DNA of 64,000 nt from Staphylococcus succinus (GCF_029024945.1 NZ_CP118976.1:2480001-2544000); one strand, 5' to 3'; shown: positions 8,944 through 17,498, counted from the stretch's first letter. Numbers and translations are program-made. Notes: a model not told the origin generated them from the sequence alone.

Positions 8944-10212
8944 TTATTTCATAACTTCCGTTTTTTGTTGATACTTAATTCCATTAAAAAAGAAATTTAA
9001 AATAATTGCCGAAATTGCTCCAAGGACAATACCATTTTGCGTTAACCATGCAAACTGCTCACCTAAGGCTTTAAATGCTTGAGGTACTGCACTTATACCC
9101 GTTCCTAGTCCAACTGATACAGCAATAATCAACAAATTATTTTGATTCTTAAAATTAATATTACCTAATATACTAACACCATATGCCATAACCATGCCAA
9201 ACATTGCTATCATAGCGCCACCTAAAACTGGAAGTGGGATCATATTTGCTAAGGCGCCTAATTTAGGAATACAGCCACAAATAAGCAATAATATAACCAT
9301 GCCATAAATAACATTATTCTTTTTAGCGCCTGACAATGATACTAAACCAACATTTTGCGAATATGCTGTATAAGGAAACGCATTAAATATTGATCCTAAT
9401 ATGATGGCAATTCCTTCCGCAGTATAACCCTTGCGAAAATCTTTACGTTCAAGCTTTTTCCCAGTAATTTCACTTAAAGCGTGATATACACCTGTGGATT
9501 CAATTAAACTGACTAATGCAACAATAAAGAATACAAGTGTTGCACCGAAATCAAAACTAAACGTAGCAAATCTAAATGGTTGCGGTAGCGCAAACCAATG
9601 CGCAGACCCGATTTGATTTACATCTACGATACCTAAGAATGATGCTAGAACTGTGCCAACAATCAATCCTATTAAGATAGCAATGGATTTTAAAAATCCC
9701 GTCGTTAGTCGTTGTACTATAAGAATAACAATTAATGTCGTTACTCCAAGTATAATATTCTTAGCATCACCATAATCTTTTGCGCCTTCACCACCCGCTA
9801 AGTAATTCATTGCAACAGGCATTAAGTTAATACCAATAATTGTTACAACGCTTCCTGTAACTACTGGCGGGAAGAACTTCACTAGATGTGAAAAAAATGG
9901 CGCAATGATTACGACTAAAATTCCCGATAAGAATAAAGAACCGTACAAATCACTAATGCCTTTCGTTTGTCCAATTAAGATCATCGGTGCAACAGCTGTA
10001 AAAGTACACCCTAATACAATAGGAAGACCGGTACCCGTGCCTTTCCAAACTTGTAAGAATGTTGCTAAACCGCACATAAATATATCCACAGTAACTAAGA
10101 AAGCAATTTGTTCTGGCGTAAAATCTAAACTTGTTCCTACTATTATTGGTACAAGTATAGCCCCTGCATACATTGCTAACAGATGCTGTAAACTTAAAAT
10201 GAAGGTTTTCAT
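8944..10212 (-). CDS. pbuX: Xanthine permease (nucleobase:cation symporter-2)
   Basis: 422 residues, about 14 hydrophobic segments, in the NCS2/NAT family. It imports xanthine by proton symport at the cytoplasmic membrane. The family signature near TM8-TM10 is visible: SLIESTGVYHALSEITGK in the first half and NVGLVSLSGAKKNNV after it. The ATG overlaps the xpt stop codon by 4 bases, so translation is probably coupled. Same operon and riboswitch as xpt, which consumes the imported base. Confidence 0.93.
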   Translation of the reverse strand: MKTFILSLQHLLAMYAGAILVPIIVGTSLDFTPEQIAFLVTVDIFMCGLATFLQVWKGTGTGLPIVLGCTFTAVAPMILIGQTKGISDLYGSLFLSGILVVIIAPFFSHLVKFFPPVVTGSVVTIIGINLMPVAMNYLAGGEGAKDYGDAKNIILGVTTLIVILIVQRLTTGFLKSIAILIGLIVGTVLASFLGIVDVNQIGSAHWFALPQPFRFATFSFDFGATLVFFIVALVSLIESTGVYHALSEITGKKLERKDFRKGYTAEGIAIILGSIFNAFPYTAYSQNVGLVSLSGAKKNNVIYGMVILLLICGCIPKLGALANMIPLPVLGGAMIAMFGMVMAYGVSILGNINFKNQNNLLIIAVSVGLGTGISAVPQAFKALGEQFAWLTQNGIVLGAISAIILNFFFNGIKYQQKTEVMK

Positions 10213-10790
10213 ACTTCTTCTCCTACAAATGTTACCTTATTACCACTTAAAGAAGCCACTTTACATAATGATGAAACCTTAAGACCTGCTTGCTCTAATC
10301 GTTCTCTACCTGGTTGGAAACTCTTCTCTACTACTATACCCACGCCCACAGTTGTTGCCTGCGCTTGTTGTACTATCTCATTTAATCCAAGTGAAGCATC
10401 ACCATTTGCTAAAAAATCATCGATGATTAATACACGGTCATGCGCTCCAAGAAACTCCTTAGCGACGATGACAGTGCTTGTTGTGTTTTTTGTGAATGAA
10501 TGAATATCTGCTTGATAGGCCTCTTTTGTTAAAGTGCTAGGTTTTGCCTTTTTAGCAAATAAACATGGCACATCAAAATGCATGGCCGCCATAATTGCCG
10601 GCGCAATACCTGAAGCTTCTATCGTTAATATTTTAGTAATACCTGCTTCTTTAAATTGTTCATAAAAAGTCTGTCCCACGCTATGCATTAACTTTGCATC
10701 AATTTGATGATTTAAAAATCCGTCCACTTTTAAAATCTTTTCATCAATCACTACACCATCTGCTTCGACTTTCTGTTTCAACAAATCCAC
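10209..10790 (-). CDS. xpt: Xanthine phosphoribosyltransferase
   Basis: About 193 residues. It joins xanthine to PRPP giving XMP. The PRPP-binding motif VLIIDDFLANGDA is intact, and ILTIEASGIAPAIMAA and PCLFAKKAKPSTLT are typical for Xpt. I chose the GTG at 10790 (VDLLKQKV) because GAGGAGG lies about 9 bases upstream and the protein then matches the family's usual 190-193 residues. The ATG at 10808 would add six residues and has no SD. First gene of the guanine-riboswitch operon; it overlaps pbuX by 4 bases. Confidence 0.95.
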   Translation of the reverse strand: MDLLKQKVEADGVVIDEKILKVDGFLNHQIDAKLMHSVGQTFYEQFKEAGITKILTIEASGIAPAIMAAMHFDVPCLFAKKAKPSTLTKEAYQADIHSFTKNTTSTVIVAKEFLGAHDRVLIIDDFLANGDASLGLNEIVQQAQATTVGVGIVVEKSFQPGRERLEQAGLKVSSLCKVASLSGNKVTFVGEEV

Positions 10791-10817
10791 TCGAAAAAAC
10801 CTCCTCATTTTGTGTAC

Positions 10818-10848
10818 AAAAAAAACCCTAAACTAACTTAGTTTCAGG
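10818..10848 (-). terminator. Riboswitch-controlled terminator in the xpt leader
   Basis: On the minus strand CCTGAAACTAA pairs with TTAGTTTAGG (one bulged G) and is followed by eight T, directly upstream of the xpt SD. The segment CTCATAG just before it can pair with the 3' strand of the aptamer P1 (CTATGAG), giving the expected antiterminator alternative. Confidence 0.85.
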
Positions 10849-10932
10849 ATCTATGAGTGAACTTGCAATACCAAAATCAGTGATTCTCCAACTTATAACT
10901 TGTGCTGTTGTAATTAAACCTTCTACATTCAT
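10828..10932 (-). CDS. Possible 34-residue leader peptide inside the xpt riboswitch expression platform
   Basis: An ATG at 10932 opens 34 codons ending in TAG at 10828-10830, inside the terminator hairpin. The product begins MNVEGLITTAQVISW and ends SSLIDPETKLV, which reads like ordinary protein rather than random AT-rich translation. Against it: there is no spaced Shine-Dalgarno (GGGAA touches the ATG), and the frame is short. If translated, ribosomes would run through the antiterminator and terminator region. No family is recognised. It may be coincidental. Confidence 0.25.
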   Translation of the reverse strand: MNVEGLITTAQVISWRITDFGIASSLIDPETKLV

Positions 10933-11058
10933 TTCCCAATTATATGTATAAAAGTTATACTAACATCAACGTTGGTATATATGTCCTATATAAGGGTTTA
11001 AAGTCCAAACACCTTAAAGAACGGCTGAATACGAATTACTTGTGTATTGTATAGGTTA

Positions 11059-11126
11059 CTCATAGTCACATCGTTAATGGCGACATGGTAGAAACTTCTA
11101 AAGCCGTATCCTTTAGATTATATGAG
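11059..11126 (-). promoter_or_regulatory. Guanine (purine) riboswitch aptamer upstream of xpt
   Basis: On the minus strand P1 pairs CTCATA with TATGAG. Between them come the conserved core GGATACGG, J2/3-type AGTTTCTACC, the L3 side, and GTGACTATGAG. The residue that reads the ligand in this class (position 74) is C, in GACTATGAG, so guanine/hypoxanthine rather than adenine is expected. A terminator follows about 210 bases downstream, so ligand binding should switch transcription of xpt-pbuX-guaB-guaA off. The spacing between aptamer and terminator is longer than in the B. subtilis example. Confidence 0.95.
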
Positions 11127-11187
11127 TTAGATAAATTATTAACTGATGATAGCAAACTTCGGCCTTCTTTTCAATATGAACTTTATA

Positions 11188-11201
11188 TGTAATCGCTTTA
11201 C
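11188..11201. promoter_or_regulatory. cre-like site 1 (CcpA)
   Basis: TGTAATCGCTTTAC; read on the minus strand it keeps the central AAGCGATTACA part of the cre consensus but misses the first positions. It forms a pair with the copy at 11232-11245, 44 bp away, between the xpt leader and the stress gene. Confidence 0.3.
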
Positions 11202-11231
11202 ACCAATGTTTATTTAACCTCATTCTCAACA

Positions 11232-11245
11232 TGTAATCGCTTTAA
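11232..11245. promoter_or_regulatory. cre-like site 2 (CcpA)
   Basis: On the minus strand TTAAAGCGATTACA matches the cre consensus TGWAANCGNTNWCA at all defined positions but one. It is the second copy of a repeated element (see 11188-11201). Confidence 0.35.
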
Positions 11246-11304
11246 ATACTGTTAAATTCATATTTGTCTTGTCCAAAACTTCGTTATATAATAAAGTTAT
11301 ATTC

Positions 11305-11330
11305 GTTTTACATCATATTTATAAGGGTAA
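11305..11330 (+). promoter_or_regulatory. SigB-type promoter of the general stress gene
   Basis: GTTTTA at 11305-11310, 14-bp spacer, GGGTAA at 11325-11330, each one base off the SigB consensus GTTTAA/GGGTAT. It lies 40 bp before the ATG of a YflT-type stress protein, a known class of SigB target. Confidence 0.75.
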
Positions 11331-11370
11331 GTATTAATTATTCACAGAACAACGGATGGAGGGGCTTTAA

Positions 11371-11784
11371 ATGTCAGATTTCACTATTGTAGAAAACAAC
11401 GAAGACGCATTATTAAAAACGATTAGAACTAAGCTTTCTGAGGGCTATAAAGAATCAGAACTATCAGTAGTTAGTAAGTCTAAACTTCATATTGAAGAAT
11501 TAAATGATTCTGAAGTGAGTTTAACTTCGACGAGTGGCACATTTAGTGATAAAATGGCACGACTTTTAGTTGGAGAAGATGGAGAAGATATTGTCTTGTC
11601 TTATTTCAATCTTTCCGAAAGTGATAAAGAAAGATATAAAAAAGAGATTTTAGATCATAAATATATTGTAATAGCGACAAAAGATACTTCTTCTCATGAA
11701 GAAGTAGAAGAAGCTAACGCTGCTTATGATCCGAATGAAGAACTTAATCACTATGCTGAAGAATCAAGAGGACCTAAATCTTAA
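11371..11784 (+). CDS. General stress protein, YflT/Gsp17M-like
   Basis: 137 residues. The N-terminus (SDFTIVENNEDALLKTIRTK) with acidic helices and the central VVSKSKLHIEEL resemble the YflT (heat-induced stress protein) domain. The tail is strongly acidic. No signal peptide or membrane segment, so cytoplasmic. GGAGGGG before the ATG is a strong ribosome site. The SigB promoter at 11305-11330 fits the family's SigB dependence. Biochemical role unknown. A hairpin at 11801-11831 ends the transcript. Confidence 0.75.
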   Translation: MSDFTIVENNEDALLKTIRTKLSEGYKESELSVVSKSKLHIEELNDSEVSLTSTSGTFSDKMARLLVGEDGEDIVLSYFNLSESDKERYKKEILDHKYIVIATKDTSSHEEVEEANAAYDPNEELNHYAEESRGPKS

Positions 11785-11800
11785 GTAGATCAATCACTTT

Positions 11801-11835
11801 GTGGACATTAACGACCTAAGTTAATGTCCACTTTT
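11801..11835 (+). terminator. Terminator of the stress gene
   Basis: The perfect 11-bp stem GTGGACATTAA / TTAATGTCCAC is followed by TTTT. Confidence 0.8.
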
Positions 11836-11927
11836 AAGTTACATACATAACTATTCAAAGATTAGATTAATGATATAAAATTGACTATGTTATAATGAAC
11901 GCAATAATTTTTGGGGGAGGATCATCT

Positions 11928-12596
11928 ATGGAGTTTAAAACCATCACATCAATTGACGATCCATTGTTTGATTTAGCTATCAAACTATATGATGGAAAAT
12001 TTGATATCGGTTTATCAGAAGAAGAACATATATTCAAACAATCTTTAAAGAATGTACATACAAAGGATGATTATGTATTTTTAGTAGGTATAGAAGATGG
12101 TGCCCCTGTAAGTCTAGCGACTGCACACTACGAAGCTACCACAAATTCTGCCTTTTTAATCTATTTAATCGCCAATGACCAGCCAAACCATGACGAATTA
12201 ATCACTTTAACACTAGAACGTATCCAAGCTGAAATCAACACTTTATCTAACCAATTACATTCACATGATGTCAATTTCATTATGTTAGAAGTAGAAAAAG
12301 AACCAGATGAAATTTCTGAAGTTGATGTACAGGTCTTGGATAACAGACGTCAATTTCTCTTCGAACATGGTTTCGAAAGACAATTTGATATTGATTATTT
12401 ATCACCGGGCATTCATGGAAACTCAAATGGTATACCAAAAGACTTGTTTATAAAATCGAATATCGAATTGACTAAAGACATCTTTGGTCCAAGCATTAAA
12501 TCAAATTACATTTTGAAATATGTGTTTGCTAATAGAATCTCTAGGAGTATTATTTATCCATTACTTGAAGAAATGGATTTGCGCAAACGATTGTGA
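11928..12596 (+). CDS. Conserved staphylococcal protein, possible GNAT-like acetyltransferase
   Basis: About 222 residues from the ATG at 11928, chosen because GGGGGAGG lies 7 bases before it and the upstream ATG at 11895 has no SD. The pattern of strand-helix segments (DDYVFLVGIEDGAPVSLATAHY, then FLIYLIAN, then DNRRQFLFEHGFERQ) is like a GNAT fold, with the final piece matching the 'FYEKxGF' region of acetyltransferases. The usual QxxGxG acetyl-CoA loop is not obvious, so this is tentative. It is a single gene followed closely by 12714-13727. Substrate unknown. Confidence 0.55.
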   Translation: MEFKTITSIDDPLFDLAIKLYDGKFDIGLSEEEHIFKQSLKNVHTKDDYVFLVGIEDGAPVSLATAHYEATTNSAFLIYLIANDQPNHDELITLTLERIQAEINTLSNQLHSHDVNFIMLEVEKEPDEISEVDVQVLDNRRQFLFEHGFERQFDIDYLSPGIHGNSNGIPKDLFIKSNIELTKDIFGPSIKSNYILKYVFANRISRSIIYPLLEEMDLRKRL

Positions 12597-12713
12597 GAAC
12601 CACTTGAAATCACTATTAAAAGAGGTTAAACTAACGTAGAGGTAAGACTGACGTTTCACTAACCGAAGACAAACGTCCGTATACATAAACCAATTATGAA
12701 AGGACTTATTTCT

Positions 12714-13727
12714 ATGTTAACCAAAGAATTTGCACAACGCGTTGAGCTAAGTGAAAAACAAGTCCGTAAAATCGTTCAACATTTAGAAGAACGCGGTTAC
12801 CAGCTTAGTAAAACAGAATACCGTGGCCGTGAAGCTACTGATTTCCAAGAAGAGGATATCGAACTTTTCCAAGATATTGCGGAAAAAGTTAAACAAACGA
12901 ATAGTTATGACTTAGCTTTCGATGAGCTAGAAAAAGAAAAAGATTTTTTACAAGTACTTGTAAAAGAAGACAATAACCATTTACCAACTGATCAAAATGT
13001 TTCTCAACTCGTAGATGATTTACGTTCTGAAATTCAGAAGATGCGTGATGAACGTCAAATGCTTGGTCAAATGATTAACCAAGTACATCAACAGCAAACT
13101 GAATTACGTGAAATGCAGGAGCAAATCACAACTAAATTAGATTCAAATACAGAATCATTGAAAGCCATTCAAACATCAACAGACGAAATCAAAACAACAC
13201 AAAATGCAATCCAAGATTCACAACAAGAACAAACAAGTATTGCACAAGCAAATGTTGAAACAAATCATATCAGTGCTGACCAAAGTACTACAACAGCTAG
13301 TACTAAAGACATACTGACTGACACTACAACAGAACAAACACATGCACACACTAACGAAATTACTAATAACACTTCTGAAGATAAAGACAATACTTCAGCC
13401 CAAGTACAAACAGAAGATACTGAAATTACAGCAGTAAGCGAACAACCATCTGTATCACCTATTACTGAAACGAAAACAGATGATACGCATACACCTAATG
13501 ATTCAACTAGCAGCAATGAATCAAAAGATGTAACGATAGATGATCAAACAACAACTGATACTGCAACAATTCAAAGTGATAGCGTATCGGAAGATGACCA
13601 AACATACACATCAAATGAAGACGTTGCGACGGCTACATCAGATAATCAAACATACACATCACCTGTTACAAATGAACAACCAAAAGAAGAACGTAAGGGC
13701 TTCTTCGCTAAATTATTTAATTTATAA
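12714..13727 (+). CDS. DUF536-like protein with HTH head, coiled coil and low-complexity Thr/Ser/Asp/Glu region
   Basis: About 337 residues from the ATG at 12714, which has AAAGGAC 8 bases upstream. Residues 1-60 look like a MerR/replication-type HTH (LTKEFAQRVELSEKQVRKIVQ). Residues about 95-165 form a glutamine/glutamate-rich coiled coil (MINQVHQQQTELREMQEQ). Residues about 175-320 are a low-complexity stretch dominated by T, S, D, E, N and Q with partly repeated NQTYTS units. The last ten residues (KGFFAKLFNL) form a short amphipathic tail. DUF536-type proteins occur on staphylococcal plasmids and chromosomes with unclear function. The length of the low-complexity part probably varies between strains. 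Confidence 0.6.
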   Translation: MLTKEFAQRVELSEKQVRKIVQHLEERGYQLSKTEYRGREATDFQEEDIELFQDIAEKVKQTNSYDLAFDELEKEKDFLQVLVKEDNNHLPTDQNVSQLVDDLRSEIQKMRDERQMLGQMINQVHQQQTELREMQEQITTKLDSNTESLKAIQTSTDEIKTTQNAIQDSQQEQTSIAQANVETNHISADQSTTTASTKDILTDTTTEQTHAHTNEITNNTSEDKDNTSAQVQTEDTEITAVSEQPSVSPITETKTDDTHTPNDSTSSNESKDVTIDDQTTTDTATIQSDSVSEDDQTYTSNEDVATATSDNQTYTSPVTNEQPKEERKGFFAKLFNL

Positions 13728-13744
13728 TATCAATCACTCTATAT

Positions 13745-13777
13745 AAACCATTCCATTTTATTGGGATGGTTTTTTTA
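13745..13777 (+). terminator. Terminator after the DUF536-like gene
   Basis: The stem AACCATTCC / GGGATGGTT is followed by eight T. Confidence 0.85.
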
Positions 13778-14001
13778 TCTACTCAATTAACCTCATCAAA
13801 CATCGTCTTAAATAAGGTCCCCCCCACTCTATTTCGTCAATGTGAAGCATTTAAACGCACGCAATTATTGTCAGAAAATAAAGTCATTTTAATTTTATAA
13901 ATTTATTGAGTAATAAGCTTGAATATTATTGAATTTGCTACTATCCTTAGTAGGCGTATCGGATTACAAAAATATTAAAAAGAAAGTGTGGGTCCTTATT
14001 T

Positions 14002-15387
14002 ATGTTATTAACTATTCTAAACATTATTATTTTCGTGGCCTTCCTCATCGTATTATATGCAATGAATAAAAGACATGTTTCATTTCCAAAACGTGTCTTT
14101 ACTGCATTAGGTATCGGTATCGTTTACGGTATTGTCATCCATCTTATTTACGGTGTGGACTCTAGCATAACTAAACAGACAACAGACTGGTTTAGCATCG
14201 TTGGAGATGGCTACATCGCATTACTACAAATGATAGTCATGCCATTAATCTTTATTTCTATCGTGTCAGCATTCACTAAAATTAAAATTGGCGATAAATT
14301 TGCTAAAATTGGTATTTATATTTTCACATTTTTAATTGGTACAGTTGCCATTGCGGCAATTGTAGGTATTATTTCAGCACTTGTATTTGGCTTAGATGCT
14401 TCAACAATCGATTTAGGAAATGCTGAAAGTTCACGTGGTAGTGAAATCGCAAGCCAAGCTAAAGATATGTCAGCCAATACATTACCTCAACAAATCTTAG
14501 AATTATTGCCAAGTAATCCATTCTTAGATTTCACAGGTCAACGTACGACATCAACCATTGCAGTCGTTATCTTTGCCGCATTCATTGGTTTCGCCTTTTT
14601 ACGTGTTATGCGTAAACAACCAGAAAGTGGTAATTTATTAAAACGTGGTATAGATGCTCTATATGCCTTAGTGATGGCAATTGTAACGTTTGTCTTACGC
14701 TTAACACCTTATGGTATTTTAGCTATTATGACATCAACTATTGCGACAAGCGACTTCGCCGCCATATGGACGCTAGGTAAATTTGTAATAGCATCTTATG
14801 TAGCGTTAATCGTTATGTATATTATTCATCTCGTGATTATTTCTGGTATTGGATTAAATCCTGTTACATTCGTTAAGAAAACTGGGGAAGTCTTACTTTT
14901 CGCCTTTACTTCTCGTTCAAGTGCAGGTTCTTTACCACTTAATGTACAAACACAGACAAATCGTTTAGGCGTCCCAGATGGCATTGCAAACTTCGCCGCT
15001 TCATTCGGTTTATCTATTGGTCAAAATGGCTGTGCTGGTATTTATCCAGCAATGCTAGCTGTTATGGTCGCTCCAGCAGCTGGTGTTGAGGTTAATCTAC
15101 AATTTATATTAACGGTCATCGGCGTCGTTGTGATTAGTTCATTCGGAGTTGCTGGCGTAGGTGGCGGTGCAACATTTGCATCTATCTTAGTACTTTCAAC
15201 ATTGAATTTACCAGTTGCACTTGCAGGTGTACTTATCTCTGTAGAACCATTAATTGATATGGGACGTACGGCGTTAAATGTAAATGATTCTATGCTAGCA
15301 GGTACAGGTACTGCAAAACTCACAAATAATTTAGACAAAGAGACTTACAATTCAAATGAATACGGTGAAATTACTGCCAATAGTTAA
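14002..15387 (+). CDS. tcyP: L-cystine uptake protein, dicarboxylate/amino acid:cation symporter family
   Basis: 461 residues, multi-pass membrane protein of the sodium:dicarboxylate symporter (GltP/TcyP) family. The re-entrant hairpin signature SRSSAGSLPLNVQ is the family's serine-rich HP1 loop; the later IDMGRTALNVNDSMLAGTGTAK is the TM8 substrate region with the D-x-x-R-T-x-x-N pattern. Gene order next to nfrA and ahp genes matches the tcyP locus of other staphylococci. It imports cystine for sulfur supply and redox balance. The hairpin at 15455-15525 follows. Confidence 0.85.
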   Translation: MLLTILNIIIFVAFLIVLYAMNKRHVSFPKRVFTALGIGIVYGIVIHLIYGVDSSITKQTTDWFSIVGDGYIALLQMIVMPLIFISIVSAFTKIKIGDKFAKIGIYIFTFLIGTVAIAAIVGIISALVFGLDASTIDLGNAESSRGSEIASQAKDMSANTLPQQILELLPSNPFLDFTGQRTTSTIAVVIFAAFIGFAFLRVMRKQPESGNLLKRGIDALYALVMAIVTFVLRLTPYGILAIMTSTIATSDFAAIWTLGKFVIASYVALIVMYIIHLVIISGIGLNPVTFVKKTGEVLLFAFTSRSSAGSLPLNVQTQTNRLGVPDGIANFAASFGLSIGQNGCAGIYPAMLAVMVAPAAGVEVNLQFILTVIGVVVISSFGVAGVGGGATFASILVLSTLNLPVALAGVLISVEPLIDMGRTALNVNDSMLAGTGTAKLTNNLDKETYNSNEYGEITANS

Positions 15388-15454
15388 TTTGATTTACAAA
15401 ATATCAACTGCTTAAACTATTGTCCTCTAATTACTTCGCTGATTATAAATAAAA

Positions 15455-15525
15455 GGTTGGAACCCATCGCGCACACTTAACGTAACATTACGTCAGGTCG
15501 TTGCAGAGGGTTCCAGCTTTTTTTA
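15455..15525 (+). terminator. Large stem-loop terminator after tcyP
   Basis: GGTTGGAACCC pairs with GGGTTCCAGC across a 42-base loop that has its own small stem (ACGTA/TACGT), then seven T. The loop is unusually large for a plain terminator, so this may be the end of a small RNA. The gap 15388-15733 holds no gene otherwise. Confidence 0.7.
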
Positions 15526-15647
15526 TTTCAAAATATCTTCAAATCATTTGATCTCTATAACACTTTTATACATGAACACAGAAAACATTGATTTACTTAA
15601 CACAGTTAGCACTCACCTGCTTGTCTAATGCCCATTTTATCTATACA

Positions 15648-15700
15648 TAAAAAACTTCTGGAGTGTTTATTAATCGTTAAATTAACAAACACTCCAGAAG
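15648..15700 (-). terminator. Terminator of the 15734 gene
   Basis: The 14-bp stem CTTCTGGAGTGTTT and its complement, about 18-base loop, then six T on the minus strand, lies 33 bp past the stop at 15734. Confidence 0.85.
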
Positions 15701-15733
15701 CCAACGTAAATTATTCACTTAAAAGCCAACTTA

Positions 15734-16306
15734 TTATACAGGCTTGAACGGCCCCCACGTTATTTTTTGCTTGCTGTCTAACGGGAGCCCATCAATATCT
15801 TTGGATACATCATCGAACCACTTCAAAAATGCAGGATCTTTATCTAATTGTGCTTCAACACTATCCTGTGTTATATCATGTAAATACCACGCTTTACTTT
15901 CAAACTCAAATTGAATTTGTGAATAAGCTATTCTTGTCATATCTACACTATCATATAAGCAATTTACTTGTTTTACTATATTAGGCGCTTGAGAAATCAA
16001 GTTATGTGAAATTTCTCTTTTATGATCTTCATCATCTAAATCATTCCACATTCTAAGCTGCCCATCCATTTGGAAAAAAATATCCATACTAGACGCTTTT
16101 TCTTCAAAAGACAGCAAAATAAAAATGCGCTCGGCTGTGTGATCCACGGAATTCATCGTACCAACCACAAGCTTTTGAGCCACCTTCACCCAATAATCCT
16201 GCACTTCATCAGGGGTTAGTTTGCTAGTAGAAGAATAGATGTATCTATCACTTGAATTCCGATGATCTATCGCATGTACCTTTTTACTAAATAACCTATT
16301 AAACAT
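15734..16306 (-). CDS. Hypothetical protein
   Basis: About 190 residues, no recognised family. It begins MFNRLFSKKV and contains aromatic and acidic-rich stretches (DIFFQMDGQLRMWNDLDDE, QFEFESKAWYLHDI) and ends KITWGPFKPV. No membrane segment or signal peptide. The start is uncertain: AAGGAAGGGG lies at 16322-16331, too far from the ATG at 16306 and close to TTG codons at 16312 and 16321, so the true start may be one of those. The pattern of a compact alpha/beta protein reminds me of YezG-type immunity proteins, but I cannot support that. It sits between tcyP and nfrA. Confidence 0.6.
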   Translation of the reverse strand: MFNRLFSKKVHAIDHRNSSDRYIYSSTSKLTPDEVQDYWVKVAQKLVVGTMNSVDHTAERIFILLSFEEKASSMDIFFQMDGQLRMWNDLDDEDHKREISHNLISQAPNIVKQVNCLYDSVDMTRIAYSQIQFEFESKAWYLHDITQDSVEAQLDKDPAFLKWFDDVSKDIDGLPLDSKQKITWGPFKPV

Positions 16307-16396
16307 ACTCAACAGAACCAACCCCTTCCTTTTGTAAATTAACTAAATAACCTTATATTTTAAATAATAACAACGAGACGTTCAAACCTTAATCGC

Positions 16397-17152
16397 CTAT
16401 TTTTTAATAAAGCCGGCCTTATTTAATTGTTCCAACATATCTAATCTTTGTTTAGAACTCATAAAGTTAGAAATTTGATTAGACCATGTTTCAGAACGTT
16501 CACCATTCGTACGTGCCTGATAGTATTCACTTACTGTTTGGTCATATAATTTTAACGCTTCTCGTTGTTGCTCTTTGTCAGTATTATATCTATCTTGATG
16601 GAAAACGTGTTCAAACGGTAAACGTGGTTTAGGACTACCATCTTCATCATCTTCTGGTACACCCAGTGCCATACCAAAAAGTGGGAAAGTATGCTCAGGT
16701 AAATTTAATACTTCTCTAACTCTTTCTATATCATTTCTTAAAGAACCTAAATAAACGATTCCATAGCCCATGTCTTCAGCTGTAGCTGCAATATTTTGTG
16801 CTACTAAAGTTGCATCAATTGTTCCTACAAGTAAACCTTCTGCTGATTCAAATGATGTTTCCATATTACTTTTTGATTCTTCATTAATGATAGAATGTCT
16901 GTAATAATCCATTACAAAAACAAATAAGTAACCATTTTCCACAACATATGGTTGACCCGAAACTTCTTTTAAATCTTCTTTAATTTCAGGATCCTGTACA
17001 CCAACGATAGAATAAGTTTGTAAATAGCTAGATGTAGATGCGCTTTGCCCTGCTTCTACAAGTTGTTTAATATGCTCTTCTGAAATTGGCTCTTTTTTAA
17101 AACTTCTCACCGAATGATGTTTTTTTAATAAGTTATAAACATGTTCAGACAT
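16397..17152 (-). CDS. nfrA: NADPH-dependent FMN oxidoreductase / nitroreductase (NfrA)
   Basis: 251 residues. The N-terminus HHSVRSFKKEPISEEHIKQL with the conserved R-S-x-R/F-K and the S-T-S-S-x-L segment binds FMN in the NfrA/FRP nitroreductase family. Members reduce FMN, nitro compounds and disulfides with NADPH and are induced by oxidative and disulfide stress. It is divergent from the katE-type catalase, with a Fur/PerR-type box in the shared gap. Position next to katE and ahpCF marks an oxidative-stress block. Confidence 0.88.
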   Translation of the reverse strand: MSEHVYNLLKKHHSVRSFKKEPISEEHIKQLVEAGQSASTSSYLQTYSIVGVQDPEIKEDLKEVSGQPYVVENGYLFVFVMDYYRHSIINEESKSNMETSFESAEGLLVGTIDATLVAQNIAATAEDMGYGIVYLGSLRNDIERVREVLNLPEHTFPLFGMALGVPEDDEDGSPKPRLPFEHVFHQDRYNTDKEQQREALKLYDQTVSEYYQARTNGERSETWSNQISNFMSSKQRLDMLEQLNKAGFIKK

Positions 17153-17358
17153 GAAATCCTCTCCTCTTTACGTAGAAATTATATTCATATCTTAACAGAC
17201 ACACACATCGATTGCTTATATTATGTTTACCCATTTTTCCCCACCATTAAAAGAAAAACAGTAAATTAAATTTTAATAATACAGCACAAAATATTAATCG
17301 GAATTTCGAAAACGCTTCCTCACAAGGTGCGTATATAGATAACAATTTTATTTACTGA

Positions 17359-17373
17359 AAATAATAATTATCT
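17359..17373. promoter_or_regulatory. Fur/PerR-type operator in the nfrA-katE gap
   Basis: ATAATAATTAT at 17361-17371 is the perfect core of a 7-1-7 Fur-family box; flanking bases are degenerate (AATAATAATTATC differs from the Fur 6-1-6 core by one base). It is 126 bp before katE and about 205 bp before nfrA. The rest of the 345-bp gap shows no gene. Confidence 0.45.
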
Positions 17374-17498
17374 ATAGAAATAGTATCGCTAAATACAACT
17401 ATATAGTTCCAGCTCAATTAAGTGTAAATGTTTCCTTTTAGTTTTTTGTGGAAAACAAAAATTGTGATAACTAAAAATTTAAATGTGGGGGGATTTTT

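Noticed and set aside
13265..13516. Minus-strand frame of 83 codons in the DUF536-like gene
   Set aside because: Antisense of the Thr/Ser-rich low-complexity region; a valine/serine-rich shadow with no SD.
17349..17363. CodY-like box (TATTTACTGAAAATA) upstream of katE
   Set aside because: Three mismatches to the consensus; such matches are common by chance in AT-rich DNA.
17420..17460. SigB promoter for katE (GTTTCC, 14 bp, GGAAAA)
   Set aside because: Both hexamers deviate too much to claim, although the gene class would fit.
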